From assembly GCF_900111495.1 (NCBI RefSeq), contig NZ_FOIU01000003.1, positions 248,001 through 312,000 on the forward strand: DNA of 64,000 bases, read 5' to 3'. Shown in pieces: positions 43,898 through 53,800 of the stretch. Origin of the DNA: Chryseobacterium wanjuense (GTDB lineage Bacteria; Bacteroidota; Bacteroidia; Flavobacteriales; Weeksellaceae). The notes beneath the pieces were generated by a model. The model searched no databases and was not told the origin of the DNA. It saw nothing but the letters and a program-made list of their open reading frames with translations. Every line of letters begins with the position of its first letter. Positions within the stretch are counted from its first letter, which is position 1. The position numbers and the translations under genes are program-made.

Positions 43898-44770
43898 TTA
43901 TTGTTTGGTAGTTAAAGTGTTTCCTTCTTTTATTGATCTTGAAAGTATTTTGTTTTTCCTTAATAAAAAATCAGGCATTAAATCTGTCGGAAGATATAAT
44001 GTACTTTCCCCTTTCTGCTGAAGCTCTTCGGTAATTCCGGGATTCCAGGAGAGCAGCTTGTCGACTTCCACGTCGAGTTCGTCTGCAATGATATTTAAAT
44101 TAAAACCTGCATTGATATCCGTCTCTGCCAATTGCTCGTTATTCTTTTTGCTTCCACCATTCACAAAGAAAACAGTGTTCATCCTCGAAGAATTGTAGTT
44201 GCTTAAAACATTTTGCAGTTCTCCCGTTGCATAGCAGGCGTTAAGATATTTTTTAACATGATTAATCGTTTCTGTCGGAAGATATTTATAAAAAACATGA
44301 TATTGTGAAGAACCCGCTGCCTGCATTGCTTTGGCGATATTTCCTTCCCCGCAGTTATAGGCTGCCACTACCGTTACCCAATTGTTGTATTTTTTGTAAA
44401 GATTGGTTAAGGAAGTTACGGCCGTTTTGGTACTTTTATATAAATCCGTTCTGTTTTGTTCCGTGAGTCCGTATTGATTGGCATGAGCAGTCATAAACTG
44501 CCAAACACCTACAGCTCCGGCTCCGGAAGTAATGTTTCTGTCAAAATGAGATTCTATAAGCGCCAGATTTCTCAGATGTCTCGGTAATCCTTTTTCGGCT
44601 AAAGAATACTCAATAAAATCAACAATATCTTTATTGGCATTAATAATATTTTTGTATTTCTTCACACTGCTTCCCGAAGTATCGGAGGCAGAAAGAAATT
44701 GTGCATTCATTACATTTGAAAACAAAAACACGACCAATACCTGTAAAATATTCTTGTAATTTGGTTTCAT
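43898..44770 (-). CDS. Periplasmic lytic transglycosylase (SLT) in the T6SS locus
   Basis: A 290-residue protein. Signal peptide (residues 1-23, ends VMNAQ), a MltD/SLT transglycosylase domain with the catalytic Glu in LIESHFD (about 73), GAGAVGVWQFM and VVAAYNCGEGN, then a C-terminal LysM-like segment (IIADELDVEVDKLLSWNPG). It would cleave peptidoglycan in the periplasm. In the operon with vgrG2, it may open the cell wall for the T6SS trans-envelope complex, as MltE does in enteroaggregative E. coli; that is an analogy, not shown here. Confidence 0.88.
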   Translation of the reverse strand: MKPNYKNILQVLVVFLFSNVMNAQFLSASDTSGSSVKKYKNIINANKDIVDFIEYSLAEKGLPRHLRNLALIESHFDRNITSGAGAVGVWQFMTAHANQYGLTEQNRTDLYKSTKTAVTSLTNLYKKYNNWVTVVAAYNCGEGNIAKAMQAAGSSQYHVFYKYLPTETINHVKKYLNACYATGELQNVLSNYNSSRMNTVFFVNGGSKKNNEQLAETDINAGFNLNIIADELDVEVDKLLSWNPGITEELQQKGESTLYLPTDLMPDFLLRKNKILSRSIKEGNTLTTKQ

Positions 44771-44796
44771 TGTTAATATTTTTTAGATAAAATGTC

Positions 44797-44833
44797 AAAA
44801 AAAAGCAAAAGGAAATTGAAATTATCCCTTTGC
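44797..44833 (-). terminator. Intrinsic terminator of clpV
   Basis: On the minus strand GCAAAGGG (44833-44826) pairs with CCTTTTGC (44812-44805), followed by eight Ts (44804-44797). It lies 11 bp after the clpV stop, so clpV is a separate unit from the transglycosylase operon. Confidence 0.75.
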
Positions 44834-44843
44834 AATTTATTTT

Positions 44844-47339
44844 TTAATCTACTTTCCAGCTTAGTTTTTCTTCTTCTGCATTCCAGTCTACATGAATCGT
44901 CTGTCCGGCTTTCACTTCCTCTCTTACAATCATTTTAGAGATCGGTCTTGCCAGCTGAGATCGGATCACTCCGGAAATCTGTCTTGCTCCGTATTTGCTG
45001 CTGAATCCTCCCAAAGCCAGGTTTTTCACCGCTTCATCACTGATTTCCAAGGTCATTCCTAATCTTATCAATGAAGTATGAAGAGATTTTAACTGAATAT
45101 TAAAAATTCTCTCTGCAATAGATTCCGTGATCGGTGCAAAAGGAATAATTTCCGTAATTCTCGCCAAAAACTCCGGTCTGAAACGCCCTGAATTGGACAT
45201 AATCTGCATTAATGAATTCGATTCCGGTATTTTTCCTTCCTCAAACTGCTTTACGATTTCCTCGCTTCCTATGTTTGAAGTAAATAAAATTAAGGCATTG
45301 CTGAAATCTCCTTCTTTTCCAAGCTTATCATGAACCTTTCCTTCGTCCATGATTTGTAAAAATACATCAAAAACAGAGTGATGCGCTTTTTCAATTTCAT
45401 CAAACAACACCACCGTATACGGCTGTTGTCTGATTTTATTCACCAACATACCCCCTTCCTCGTATCCTACATATCCCGGAGGCGCACCATATAAAAGTGC
45501 CGCTGAATGTTCTTCTTTAAACTCGGACATATCGAAACGAACCATCGCTTTTTCGTCATTGAAAAGCAGTTCTGCCATAGATTTTGCCAATTCCGTTTTC
45601 CCTGTTCCGGTAGGACCTAAAAGGAAGAACGAACCGATTGGCTGTCCGGGTTTATTTAATCCGCTTCGGTTTTCAACGATTGCATCTGAAAGGATTTTCA
45701 AGGCATGATCCTGCCCTACAACCCTGTTCATCAACAGGCCTTCCATATTCAGTAATTTTTCTTTTTCCTGAGCCTGGATCTTACCAATCGGGATGCTTGT
45801 TTTGGCGGCCATTACCGCTGCCAGTTCCAAACGATCTACCTTTTCTCTCTTTACTGATGCGTGTTGTAAAAGTTCAGCGTATGTATCTTCAATGATTTTC
45901 TGAATCTGCTCAACCGGCATAGAATTGTCAATTTGCGGCTGCTCACTGAGAGAACCCCACAAAATCGGACTGATTTTATCTCTCAGTAAATTATACGTCC
46001 AGATCAATTCATCCGCTTTATCTTTTTCGTCTAAAAATTCTTCCTGTAGAATTTCGTCATATCTTGTTTTCCAGCTTTCCAGTTCTTTTTCCGAAAGCTC
46101 GTCCAGCATTTTGATTGCGGCCATTGTTCTGTCCAGCAAATCGATCGCTGCATCCGGCAATTTTTTACCTTTCGCATATCTTTTTGCCAAACGTACACAT
46201 TCCGGAAGAGCCGTTTTTTCTACTTCAATTCCGTGGTGTTTTTTGTAACCTTCCAGCAAAACGTCGATCATTTTAACACAAGTTTTTTCATCCGGTTCGT
46301 TTACTGTCAACACTTCAAAACGACGATTGAAAGCCTGTTCCGGCTCGATGATCTTTCTGTATTCTTCCTGAGTTGTGGCTCCGATTACGGTGATCTCACC
46401 TCTTGCCAATTCAGGTTTCAAAAGATTGGCAACGTTTCCAATGCTTCCTTTCGGATCGAGAAGGGTGTGAATTTCATCAATAAAAAGAATCGCTTTTTCG
46501 ATCTTTTTACATTCATTGATTACTTTTTTAAGACGATCTTCAATTTCACCTTTATAAGAAGTTCCGGCCAGTAAAGCTCCTGTATCCAGCTCTAAAAGTG
46601 TTCCGTTTTTCAACATATCAGGAACGTTTCCTTTGGTAATTTCGATGGCAAAACCTTCTACCAAAGCCGTTTTTCCAACTCCGGGTTCTCCGATGATAAT
46701 AACGTTCGGCTTACTTCTTCGGCAAAGAATTTCAACCAGCATTCTTAGTTCCTTATCTCTTCCGATAATGTTTTCCAGCTCGCCTTTTCTTGCCTGAGCC
46801 GTCCTGTCTACACAATAATTTTTAATAGAAGGAAAAGAATTATCAGAATACTCTGAGCCGTTTGAAAAAATTGAAGAAAATTCTCCGTTTCCCGAAATTT
46901 CGTACGGAGTATCTTTCCTGTATAAATTGAAAATCTCATGTTCTCTAAGAGGCAGAGATTTAAGCTGTTGTAATGTAAAAGCAACCTGAGGCTTTACAAT
47001 TGCCGTTAAGACACAAACAGGAGTAATTTCGTCTAAACCTAATTTTAAACGAATATCATCCGCTTCTTCTATGATATTATCTACGAACTCATCTTCTCCT
47101 ACCTCATCCGGAAGATGCGTGGTTTTCGGATAATCTTCAATACGCACATCTGCCCATTCGTAAAAATAGCCCGGATCTTTGTCGATGCTTTTTAAAAATT
47201 CATTAAGGCCAATATCTTTATGCATTAAAGCCCGCAAAATGTGCGGTGCGCCGTATGTCGCATTGTAATTTTCCCTCGCAATCGACTGTGCAATATGAAA
47301 AAGCTGCTTTACTGTCTCGTTGGTTACTAGTACTCCCAT
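44844..47339 (-). CDS. clpV: ClpV (TssH), T6SS sheath-recycling AAA+ ATPase
   Basis: An 831-residue Clp/Hsp100 ATPase that disassembles contracted sheath. It has an N-domain (residues about 1-150, double Clp-N helices), a first AAA+ module with GEPGVGKT (217-224) and LFIDEIHTL, a middle region near residues 400-500, and a second AAA+ module with GPTGTGKTELA (about 575) and VLFDEIEKAH, then the C-terminal D2-small domain. T6SS identity is from location; the sequence alone could be called ClpB/ClpV. The sheath substrate genes tssB/tssC are not in the window. Confidence 0.9.
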   Translation of the reverse strand: MGVLVTNETVKQLFHIAQSIARENYNATYGAPHILRALMHKDIGLNEFLKSIDKDPGYFYEWADVRIEDYPKTTHLPDEVGEDEFVDNIIEEADDIRLKLGLDEITPVCVLTAIVKPQVAFTLQQLKSLPLREHEIFNLYRKDTPYEISGNGEFSSIFSNGSEYSDNSFPSIKNYCVDRTAQARKGELENIIGRDKELRMLVEILCRRSKPNVIIIGEPGVGKTALVEGFAIEITKGNVPDMLKNGTLLELDTGALLAGTSYKGEIEDRLKKVINECKKIEKAILFIDEIHTLLDPKGSIGNVANLLKPELARGEITVIGATTQEEYRKIIEPEQAFNRRFEVLTVNEPDEKTCVKMIDVLLEGYKKHHGIEVEKTALPECVRLAKRYAKGKKLPDAAIDLLDRTMAAIKMLDELSEKELESWKTRYDEILQEEFLDEKDKADELIWTYNLLRDKISPILWGSLSEQPQIDNSMPVEQIQKIIEDTYAELLQHASVKREKVDRLELAAVMAAKTSIPIGKIQAQEKEKLLNMEGLLMNRVVGQDHALKILSDAIVENRSGLNKPGQPIGSFFLLGPTGTGKTELAKSMAELLFNDEKAMVRFDMSEFKEEHSAALLYGAPPGYVGYEEGGMLVNKIRQQPYTVVLFDEIEKAHHSVFDVFLQIMDEGKVHDKLGKEGDFSNALILFTSNIGSEEIVKQFEEGKIPESNSLMQIMSNSGRFRPEFLARITEIIPFAPITESIAERIFNIQLKSLHTSLIRLGMTLEISDEAVKNLALGGFSSKYGARQISGVIRSQLARPISKMIVREEVKAGQTIHVDWNAEEEKLSWKVD

Positions 47340-47560
47340 CTTGTATTTTTATCAAAAATTAATATTATATCCGATTTGGTGGTAATCACCGATCATATTT
47401 TCGCTAAACCTCAGCAAAAATTAATCCATAATTGACTGAATTTTTATCATTTACTAAGATATTGGTTTTTTTCCAGAACATAAAATATGTCTAATAAAAG
47501 TGAGATATATAATTCTATTTAAAGCATAATAAAAATTTTAATCAGATATATTGATAACGG

Positions 47561-47595
47561 TAAAAAAAGACCGCCTTATGGGGACAGTCTTCTTT
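47561..47595 (-). terminator. Possible terminator of tssD copy 2
   Basis: On the minus strand an interrupted stem AAGAC(T)G(T)CC...GG(C)GGTCTT (47591-47567) is followed by a T-run (47568-47562), about 35 bp after the tssD stop. The stem has mismatches, so this is tentative. The rest of 47340-47560 shows no gene. Confidence 0.45.
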
Positions 47596-47625
47596 CTTCT
47601 TATGAATTTTAATTACGTGATTTTA

Positions 47626-48030
47626 TTAACTTGAAGGCCATAGACCTGCATACTTCGAATTTCCGTAGTCGATTGTTTCTGCGCTTACGATGAAGCTGAT
47701 CAACATACTGTTTTCGTCTACCGCGTCAAAATCAACTTCGTGCTGAATTACATATCCGTTTTCCCATGTAAGGGTAATCAAAGTACCTTCTTCGTGAGAT
47801 TTGTTGAAAGTGATTTCGCCTGTTGTAGGCTTGTATTTTCCGTTTAGTAAGCTTTCTAAGATATCAGATTTTTCAGTAGCTTCTATAGTAACTTTTATAA
47901 GCGCATTGGATGGGTCTGAAGCCACTCTTCCGGAAACGTCCGTAGATCTTGATACGCTATAATTCAGCTTTAATAATTTCTGGCCTTCGCCTCCATTGAA
48001 TTTTAAGATTCCTCTTGAATTTCCTGCCAT
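47626..48030 (-). CDS. tssD: TssD (Hcp-like tube protein), copy 2
   Basis: A 134-residue tube protein, nearly identical to copy 1. It differs at residues 3, 16, 44, 47, 49 and in the tail (KYAGLWPSS instead of KYEGLWPGAK). Promoter box TATCTTTG, the twin operator and the AT-rich leader before the ATG are all conserved with copy 1, so the whole unit including regulation was duplicated and kept. It is likely monocistronic, since a terminator-like hairpin follows and the clpV gene starts 287 bp further on. Confidence 0.95.
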   Translation of the reverse strand: MAGNSRGILKFNGGEGQKLLKLNYSVSRSTDVSGRVASDPSNALIKVTIEATEKSDILESLLNGKYKPTTGEITFNKSHEEGTLITLTWENGYVIQHEVDFDAVDENSMLISFIVSAETIDYGNSKYAGLWPSS

Positions 48031-48082
48031 GATTGGTAAATTTTAATCGTTAATAATATTTTGTGATTCAGTGATTGTCTTG

Positions 48083-48090
48083 CAAAGATA
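48083..48090 (-). promoter_or_regulatory. -7 element of tssD copy 2
   Basis: TATCTTTG on the minus strand, 53-60 bp before the ATG, same as copy 1. Confidence 0.6.
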
Positions 48091-48139
48091 GGTGGCCTGG
48101 TTTCCTCCCGAAAGCTTTTGAAGAGCAATCTCATATTTT

Positions 48140-48176
48140 GTAGTAGTTCTACGATTTGATGTCGTAATTCTACGAC
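48140..48176. promoter_or_regulatory. Twin palindromic operator upstream of tssD copy 2
   Basis: GTAGTAGTTCTACGAT (48140-48155) and GTCGTAATTCTACGAC (48161-48176), 21 bp apart, 110-146 bp before the ATG. The second site is identical to that of copy 1 and the first differs at two positions. The sequence between the operator and the -7 box is not conserved between the two copies. Confidence 0.75.
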
Positions 48177-48219
48177 AAATGATTTAACATTTATTTAACA
48201 AACCTTTATTTATCGTGCT

Positions 48220-49179
48220 TTATGACAACTCCTTTACCGAAAAAAAATTGGTACTTTTTACACCATATTGAGAAATAAAATACTTGATTTCTATATTTTT
48301 AACCATCCCGGTTTCCGTTGAGACAACATATTTCCCATGAAAATCAATTCCGGGTTGAGGCTGAATATTGTGCTGAAGTGTAATTTCGTTGGTATACTTT
48401 TCATCTTCCACTCTCTGTATTACCTCAATTGGAATATTATCTTCTCCTATTGTTTGTTTAATGAATGATTTTCCGTTTTTAAATTCATTTCGCAAAGAAG
48501 AGAAATACGTTTTGATAAAAATATCCTCTTTCATTCTCTGATCAAATAATTTCTTATCCAGAACAGCAAATTCAAATTCATCAAGGTAAATTTTGGCATA
48601 TTTATCCGGAAAAAGATCAGACAAATTTTCCCTGATACTGCCAAAGCTGGCAATGGTTTCTTCTTTCAAACCCACATTCATGACCTCTCCTTTTTCATTG
48701 GTTTTGACGACGATCGGGTTCAGGGCTCGGATTGATGCTGCGGCAATATCATTCATCATACTTCCATGTTCAGTCGAAAAATTATTTTTAAAAAGATGAA
48801 ATACATGAAAGTTTTCCTCTTTTGCTACCCATTTTAGCGAAACCGTGTACAACAGAATATTGTTTTTCTTATCCAATTCAGTTTCTTCAATTTCGGTATT
48901 CGTTACTGAAAATATCTGACTGAAATTTTCAGGTTTGAAAGGCAGTTCAGGATTCAGCTTGGGATCTTTGAAAGGCGCATCATTTCTGCTGTTGTATTCT
49001 TTGATTGTTTTACTATCCGGAATCAGAAGTTTTTTTCTTGGAATAAGCCTATCATGAATAATATCTTCTTTCGCACAATGCAAATTGTGAAATTCTTTAA
49101 GGTATTTGGGATTTTCAAGATGAATTTCTTCAGATATACTTTCCAGTGTTTCTCCGGAAAGAATAAAATGAACGATCAT
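48220..49179 (-). CDS. LysM-containing T6SS-associated hypothetical protein
   Basis: A 319-residue protein. Residues 1-55 are LysM-like (VHFILSGETLESISEEIHLENP...LIPRKKLLIPDS). The rest is an alpha/beta region I cannot place (SLKWVAKEENFHVFHLFKNN, KYFISQYGVKST). There is no signal peptide, so if it meets peptidoglycan it would have to travel through the T6SS; otherwise the LysM fold may serve as a VgrG/Hcp-binding module. It sits upstream of tssD2 as its own small unit. Confidence 0.6.
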   Translation of the reverse strand: MIVHFILSGETLESISEEIHLENPKYLKEFHNLHCAKEDIIHDRLIPRKKLLIPDSKTIKEYNSRNDAPFKDPKLNPELPFKPENFSQIFSVTNTEIEETELDKKNNILLYTVSLKWVAKEENFHVFHLFKNNFSTEHGSMMNDIAAASIRALNPIVVKTNEKGEVMNVGLKEETIASFGSIRENLSDLFPDKYAKIYLDEFEFAVLDKKLFDQRMKEDIFIKTYFSSLRNEFKNGKSFIKQTIGEDNIPIEVIQRVEDEKYTNEITLQHNIQPQPGIDFHGKYVVSTETGMVKNIEIKYFISQYGVKSTNFFSVKELS

Positions 49180-49326
49180 ATATTTTTGTTTTTTGGATCA
49201 AACCAAATTAATCTAAAATTTTTACTTTACAAAATAGTTTTATGTGTATTTAATGCTGAAATATTAACAATTGATAAAAAATTTTTAATATTAATTTCAA
49301 AGGTTTTTAATTTTAATCATAAAAAA

Positions 49327-49353
49327 ATCAGCACCCGTTTTCTGGATGCTGAT
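49327..49353 (-). terminator. Terminator of the 49369-49893 lipoprotein gene
   Basis: ATCAGCA (49327-49333) pairs with TGCTGAT (49347-49353), extended by CC/GG inside. On the minus strand it is followed by a T-run (A-run 49320-49327). Confidence 0.65.
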
Positions 49354-49368
49354 TGTATGTTTTGTCAT

Positions 49369-49893
49369 TTATTTTTGCTTGGTAAATTCCAAATATTTAT
49401 CGCCGCACTGTATAAAATGCTCAAATTCGTTCATCGAATTGCCATAATTCTGGATAGTAATTTTGTCCCCATCATACAATCCGCCGATTTCACCCATTGA
49501 GATGGTAATCCCTTCCATCGCTTCCTCTTCTACTGAAGCATTTCCTGAGGCAATGATCTTAGATTGATCCAAAATTTTAAAGCTTGGTTTATCATTTACA
49601 TTTTTGATTTCAATTGAAAATATTCCGCCATCACATGTTTTTGCAACATATTTTCCTTCAATAGCGTTTTTCAAATTAACATCCTTTGGATTTTTTTCAC
49701 CCGTCTGATTTTCGTTGGCAGAATCTTTTTCTACAGGATTTGTTTTTTGAATTGATTTTGCACTGTCATCAACGGTTTGAGAGACCACAGCAGAATCTTT
49801 TACATTTTTCTGATTTTTGTGTTGATCTTTTTTACAAGAAAGTACAGAAAGTCCCGCCAAAAGGCAAAGACCGATAATATTACTTTTGATCAT
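49369..49893 (-). CDS. Lipoprotein, candidate periplasmic immunity or accessory protein
   Basis: A 174-residue lipoprotein. Signal with lipobox LAGLSVLSC (Cys about 20), a Ser/Lys/Asp-rich linker of 55 residues, then a small beta domain (IEGKYVAKTCDGGIFSIEIK, GGLYDGDKITIQNYG) with two cysteines. It has its own terminator and lies between the large peptidoglycan hydrolase module and the LysM protein. It may be a further immunity protein; not recognised. Confidence 0.6.
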   Translation of the reverse strand: MIKSNIIGLCLLAGLSVLSCKKDQHKNQKNVKDSAVVSQTVDDSAKSIQKTNPVEKDSANENQTGEKNPKDVNLKNAIEGKYVAKTCDGGIFSIEIKNVNDKPSFKILDQSKIIASGNASVEEEAMEGITISMGEIGGLYDGDKITIQNYGNSMNEFEHFIQCGDKYLEFTKQK

Positions 49894-50020
49894 AAGGTTT
49901 TTCCTTTTTTAATGTAATTGCTTTTATCAAGAGCAATGCCAAATTTTATCAACTAAAAATACCATAATTTTTTAATCAAAAAATATTTTCTGTAAAATTA
50001 ATTTCAAAAAAATAAAAAGA

Positions 50021-50042
50021 GGCTGTGTATGAAAACACAACC
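50021..50042 (-). terminator. Hairpin after the effector-immunity operon
   Basis: GGCTGTGT (50021-50028) and ACACAACC (50035-50042) pair with one mismatch. A-rich DNA to the left gives a T-rich tail on the minus strand, 29 bp after the lipoprotein stop. Confidence 0.5.
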
Positions 50043-50070
50043 CATTAATTTTAAATATTACTGCAATAAA

Positions 50071-50895
50071 TTAAGGATAATAAACTTTCACAACTTTCCC
50101 TAATTTGTAAACTTCAATTTTATCAACAGGTCCTTCAGGGGAATAATTCCATTCGCCGTCTTTCAAGCCATTGACGTAATTTCCGTCTTCAATAATGTTT
50201 TTATTATAATCGATTGAATATTTTTTCTCGATCCAGTATCCGTTTTTCACATGATTATTTGTGCTTCCTTTCAACTGATATGCAAAATCTTTTGCTTCTT
50301 TGCCCCATTTTTTATCAACTGTCGGTGTATCAAAATAGTCTAAAAAAGTTCCGTCTTTCACCTGAAATTGCAGATTTTTCAAGTCCTGTCCTTTCAAAAC
50401 CACCTGAACTTTGTCGCCTTTCACTTCAGCATATCTCTGATAATTTTCTTCAGATTTCAGATCTTCAAAAACGATCATGCTGTTGTAAGGTTCGGTTGAA
50501 GTTTCATTAACTAATAATATACATTGATAATTGCCGTCTTCATAATTTATTTTCGTGTAATAAGATTTAAACGGAACATTATTAATCATGAAATTTTTAT
50601 AAGGATAGAACTGTAATAAAGTATCATTGGAACCCACAAAAATATCCCACATATAAGGCCTTTCCACCTCTCTCTGAAAAGAATTTTTTAAGATCTTTTT
50701 TAATGATTTTATGGTTTCTTTGTCTTCAATCTTCTTCCCAACAGCATTTTGATCTACAGAATTAATGATATAAGAATCCGGTGTTTTTTCCACAACCTTT
50801 ACTGCCGCAATACCTTCATTTTTTGAAGGAGCGGGTGTTTCCGACTTACAGTTTTTAACTTGAAATAAAAAAAGCAGGCAAAAAATAAACTTCAT
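50071..50895 (-). CDS. Lipoprotein, probable immunity to the peptidoglycan-hydrolase effector
   Basis: A 274-residue protein. Signal with Cys about 16 (LLFLFQVKNC), a mixed alpha/beta middle and a C-terminal MORN-like stretch (IIEDGNYVNGLKDGEWNYS). It begins 1 bp after the effector stop, so it is tightly coupled. Effectors that attack the cell wall act in the periplasm, and a lipid-anchored antidote is what one would expect. Immunity is inferred; MORN-like repeats also occur in YwqK-type antitoxins. Confidence 0.7.
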   Translation of the reverse strand: MKFIFCLLFLFQVKNCKSETPAPSKNEGIAAVKVVEKTPDSYIINSVDQNAVGKKIEDKETIKSLKKILKNSFQREVERPYMWDIFVGSNDTLLQFYPYKNFMINNVPFKSYYTKINYEDGNYQCILLVNETSTEPYNSMIVFEDLKSEENYQRYAEVKGDKVQVVLKGQDLKNLQFQVKDGTFLDYFDTPTVDKKWGKEAKDFAYQLKGSTNNHVKNGYWIEKKYSIDYNKNIIEDGNYVNGLKDGEWNYSPEGPVDKIEVYKLGKVVKVYYP

Positions 50896-50896
50896 T

Positions 50897-53800
50897 TTAA
50901 ATTTCTTTTAAAGTTGGTGCAAACCCTTGAATATGCAAGTGGTCGTTGTGATTTTTATCTTTGTCGTGGGTACAGTGATTCAGGATTTTTTCACTTTTTT
51001 CACCATAATTCTGGGACAGCATACTCTTCCAGCCAAACTTATACAAAGCATCGTTGAAGGTATTCTGTCTCGTCTCGTCCAGTCCTTTCCAGCCGGTGGC
51101 TTCATCATCGTTGAAAAGATCTGTCATTCCGCCTTTTTTATCGGTTCGAAGGTATCTTAAATCTCCATTCATCCCGTTTTTATGGGACTTACTACCACCT
51201 ACAGATTCCCCTTTTTCATTACTGAAACCGTTGAATACGAAATCATCGTAGTTGCATTCTAATAACGCGCCAAACAACGCAGCCATCGTAACATCGTTCA
51301 TATAATAACGAACCGTATTGATAGTCATTGTAAAGCCTATGGAGTCCTTTTTGTAGGTATGTTTTACGTTTCGGACATCAATTAAATAAATATTTTCGGT
51401 GTCTTTTCCGAGCTTGTCTTTGTAAACTCCGCCGTAATTTTCTTTTACTTTTACCAATTTATATTTACCCAAATCATGAACATTTCCGGCACTGTCGTGA
51501 TAGAAATATGCCGCCGATTCTCTTTTTTCATTTTTATATTTATACTGGATCTCTCCCGTACTTTGGATATGATACTCCACATCGGCATCACCTATGTTGG
51601 TAGCCTGACATTCATCGGTTTTTAAAACTTCTTTTATTTTTGCTAAAATCGTTTCCCTTGCAGCAACGTCGTTGGTAGAGCCGTGTACAAGCCTTGTCAC
51701 TTCTTTAAAATCACCTTTATCAGCCACCGTGTTCAGGTCTTTTTCGCTGCCGTCATTTAAGAGAACTCCGTGTTTCCAGTACCATCCTGCGGAACGTGTC
51801 GTAAGGTCAAGGTCGCTCAGCAACAGATCCGGATCGGCTACCAGGTCTTTTCCGGCATACTCCCTGAATCTTCTGTATCCTTTTTTTCTTGTGATCTGGA
51901 TAAGGCCTCTTCCACGGTATTTATAACCGTCTCCACTGGCTTCATCTCCGTTTTCTGCGATATTTCTGTAGACATAATTTCCCAGTTTTTCAGGACTTTT
52001 AAAAAACTCGCTCGGATTAGAATATAATCTCGGATGGCTGTCCTTCGACCAAAAACTATGTAAAGCTGTTTCTGTCGTGTAATACAGGTTTTCATCGGCT
52101 CTGGAGAAATATCCCGTTTCTTTTGTAATCTGGGTTAAGAAAAATGCTTTTTTAACGCAGGTATTTATTTTAAATTCTTTTAAAGTTTTGTTTAAAGAAG
52201 TGAGAAAAGTTTCAATCGTCGGCGACCCGAAACTGTTGGTTCCTTTATCGAAAAGCTGGGCAACATCCGGATACATTTGCTTAAATTCTTCTGCCGTGAT
52301 CGGAGCTTCACATCTCGGGCATTTCTTAGCAATCTCGAAATAAGAACCGTCTTTTTTCAGGAATTCTCCTTCATGTTTTTTGATATTTCCGGTACATTCG
52401 GCTTTTAACCAAAGGAATTCGGTCACTTTTTTGAAAACATCGAACGTCACTTCTTCATCTTTGTTGTAGACCTCTTTGGTCAATGCTTTTACGATCGCAT
52501 CGGTTTTGGTGAATTTTTCCTGTTTGGCTAATTCATCTTTGATTTTATTGGCAATAACTCCCGCAATTCTTTTTTTCTCGTCTGCAGTGGCCGTTTTATT
52601 GGTTCCTCCGAATTTGTAGGTGTGGGTTCCGTCTTTTTTACCGCTGAGTTTTTCCCTCCATTCTTTTAATGTTTCATCTGATTTTGGACGGAGTTTTATT
52701 TTAATTTTTGCTAAACCATTTTGTGCAGTAGCCTTCAGCGTTGTGAGTTCGGCTCCGTTTTCTTTGGCTTCCAGAACGGGTAAACTAGCATCTTTCGCCA
52801 GTAAAAGTTCTTCTTTTTCTTTAATATTAATACTTACTTCTTTTCCATCCAGCAGCATTGTTTTTGCCACCACGAAAACTTCTTCTTCCAGCGGTGCACT
52901 GTTGATCGGCGTCATGACAGGACCCAATTTGTACAACGGAAAAGTAATGGATTCCCCTTTTTTATAAGAGGTTTTGGCAAGGGCATTTTTAATATCATCA
53001 AATTTCGCATACTTTTTATCCTTTTTCGCAGCGGGATTTACCTTGCCTTTGATAATGTTGGCAATATTATCTTTGTTGATGTTGTTATTGTCCTTTGCGA
53101 AAGTATATTTATGCTGCCCATCCGTTTCATCCGTCTCTTTGGTGAATTCTTCTTTTGCGAAAAAAGCATCCAGAAGAGACTCCGTTTTGGGTTCTTCTAC
53201 CACGCTGGTTGTCTTTCCTTCAGGTTTCTGGGCGGTCGGCTTCTGTTCCGGCTCTACAGTTCCTTTGGTTTCCTGTACAGCTTCCGGTTTTTGCGAAGTA
53301 TCTCCCACTCCTTTTTCTTCTTTTTTCGAAGCGGGCTGCTCATTATTGGTTTTTGCAGGTGTTGCCGTCTGTCCTGAATCTGAAGCAGGTGTCTTGGCAT
53401 CAGACTTTGGCTGTGGCGCAGGTTCTTTATATTCAGGATTTTGAACTTCTACGTTATTCGTAGCATGTTTTCTGTCTTTGTAATATTCTACGGTCACATA
53501 AAATTCCAGTTTCTTGGGATCTTTCTCTCCGCCTGCTGCTTTTTGCATCAAAACTTTCGTTAAAGCAAATTCAGCGGTTGCCGTTCCTGTCCTATCAACC
53601 AAAACTTCCTTGCTGTCGACAAAAAGATTGGCATTATGATGACCATCTCCCGCCGCATCGTCTTCCCAGAGGGTGAACAGCAGTTTTTTTCCTGTAAGAT
53701 TAATACATTGAGCTTTGGCTATTAATTTTTCATTATAACTAAAAACCGTTCCCTTCGAATCATCTGCATAGTGCAGCTCAACCTTATCAATTTTCGGAAT

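Noticed and set aside
52974..53444. Long open frame on the plus strand opposite the 1072-residue effector
   Set aside because: Ser/Phe/Leu-rich complement of a Lys/Glu/Pro-rich linker; no start context, no domain, and fully covered by a well-supported gene.
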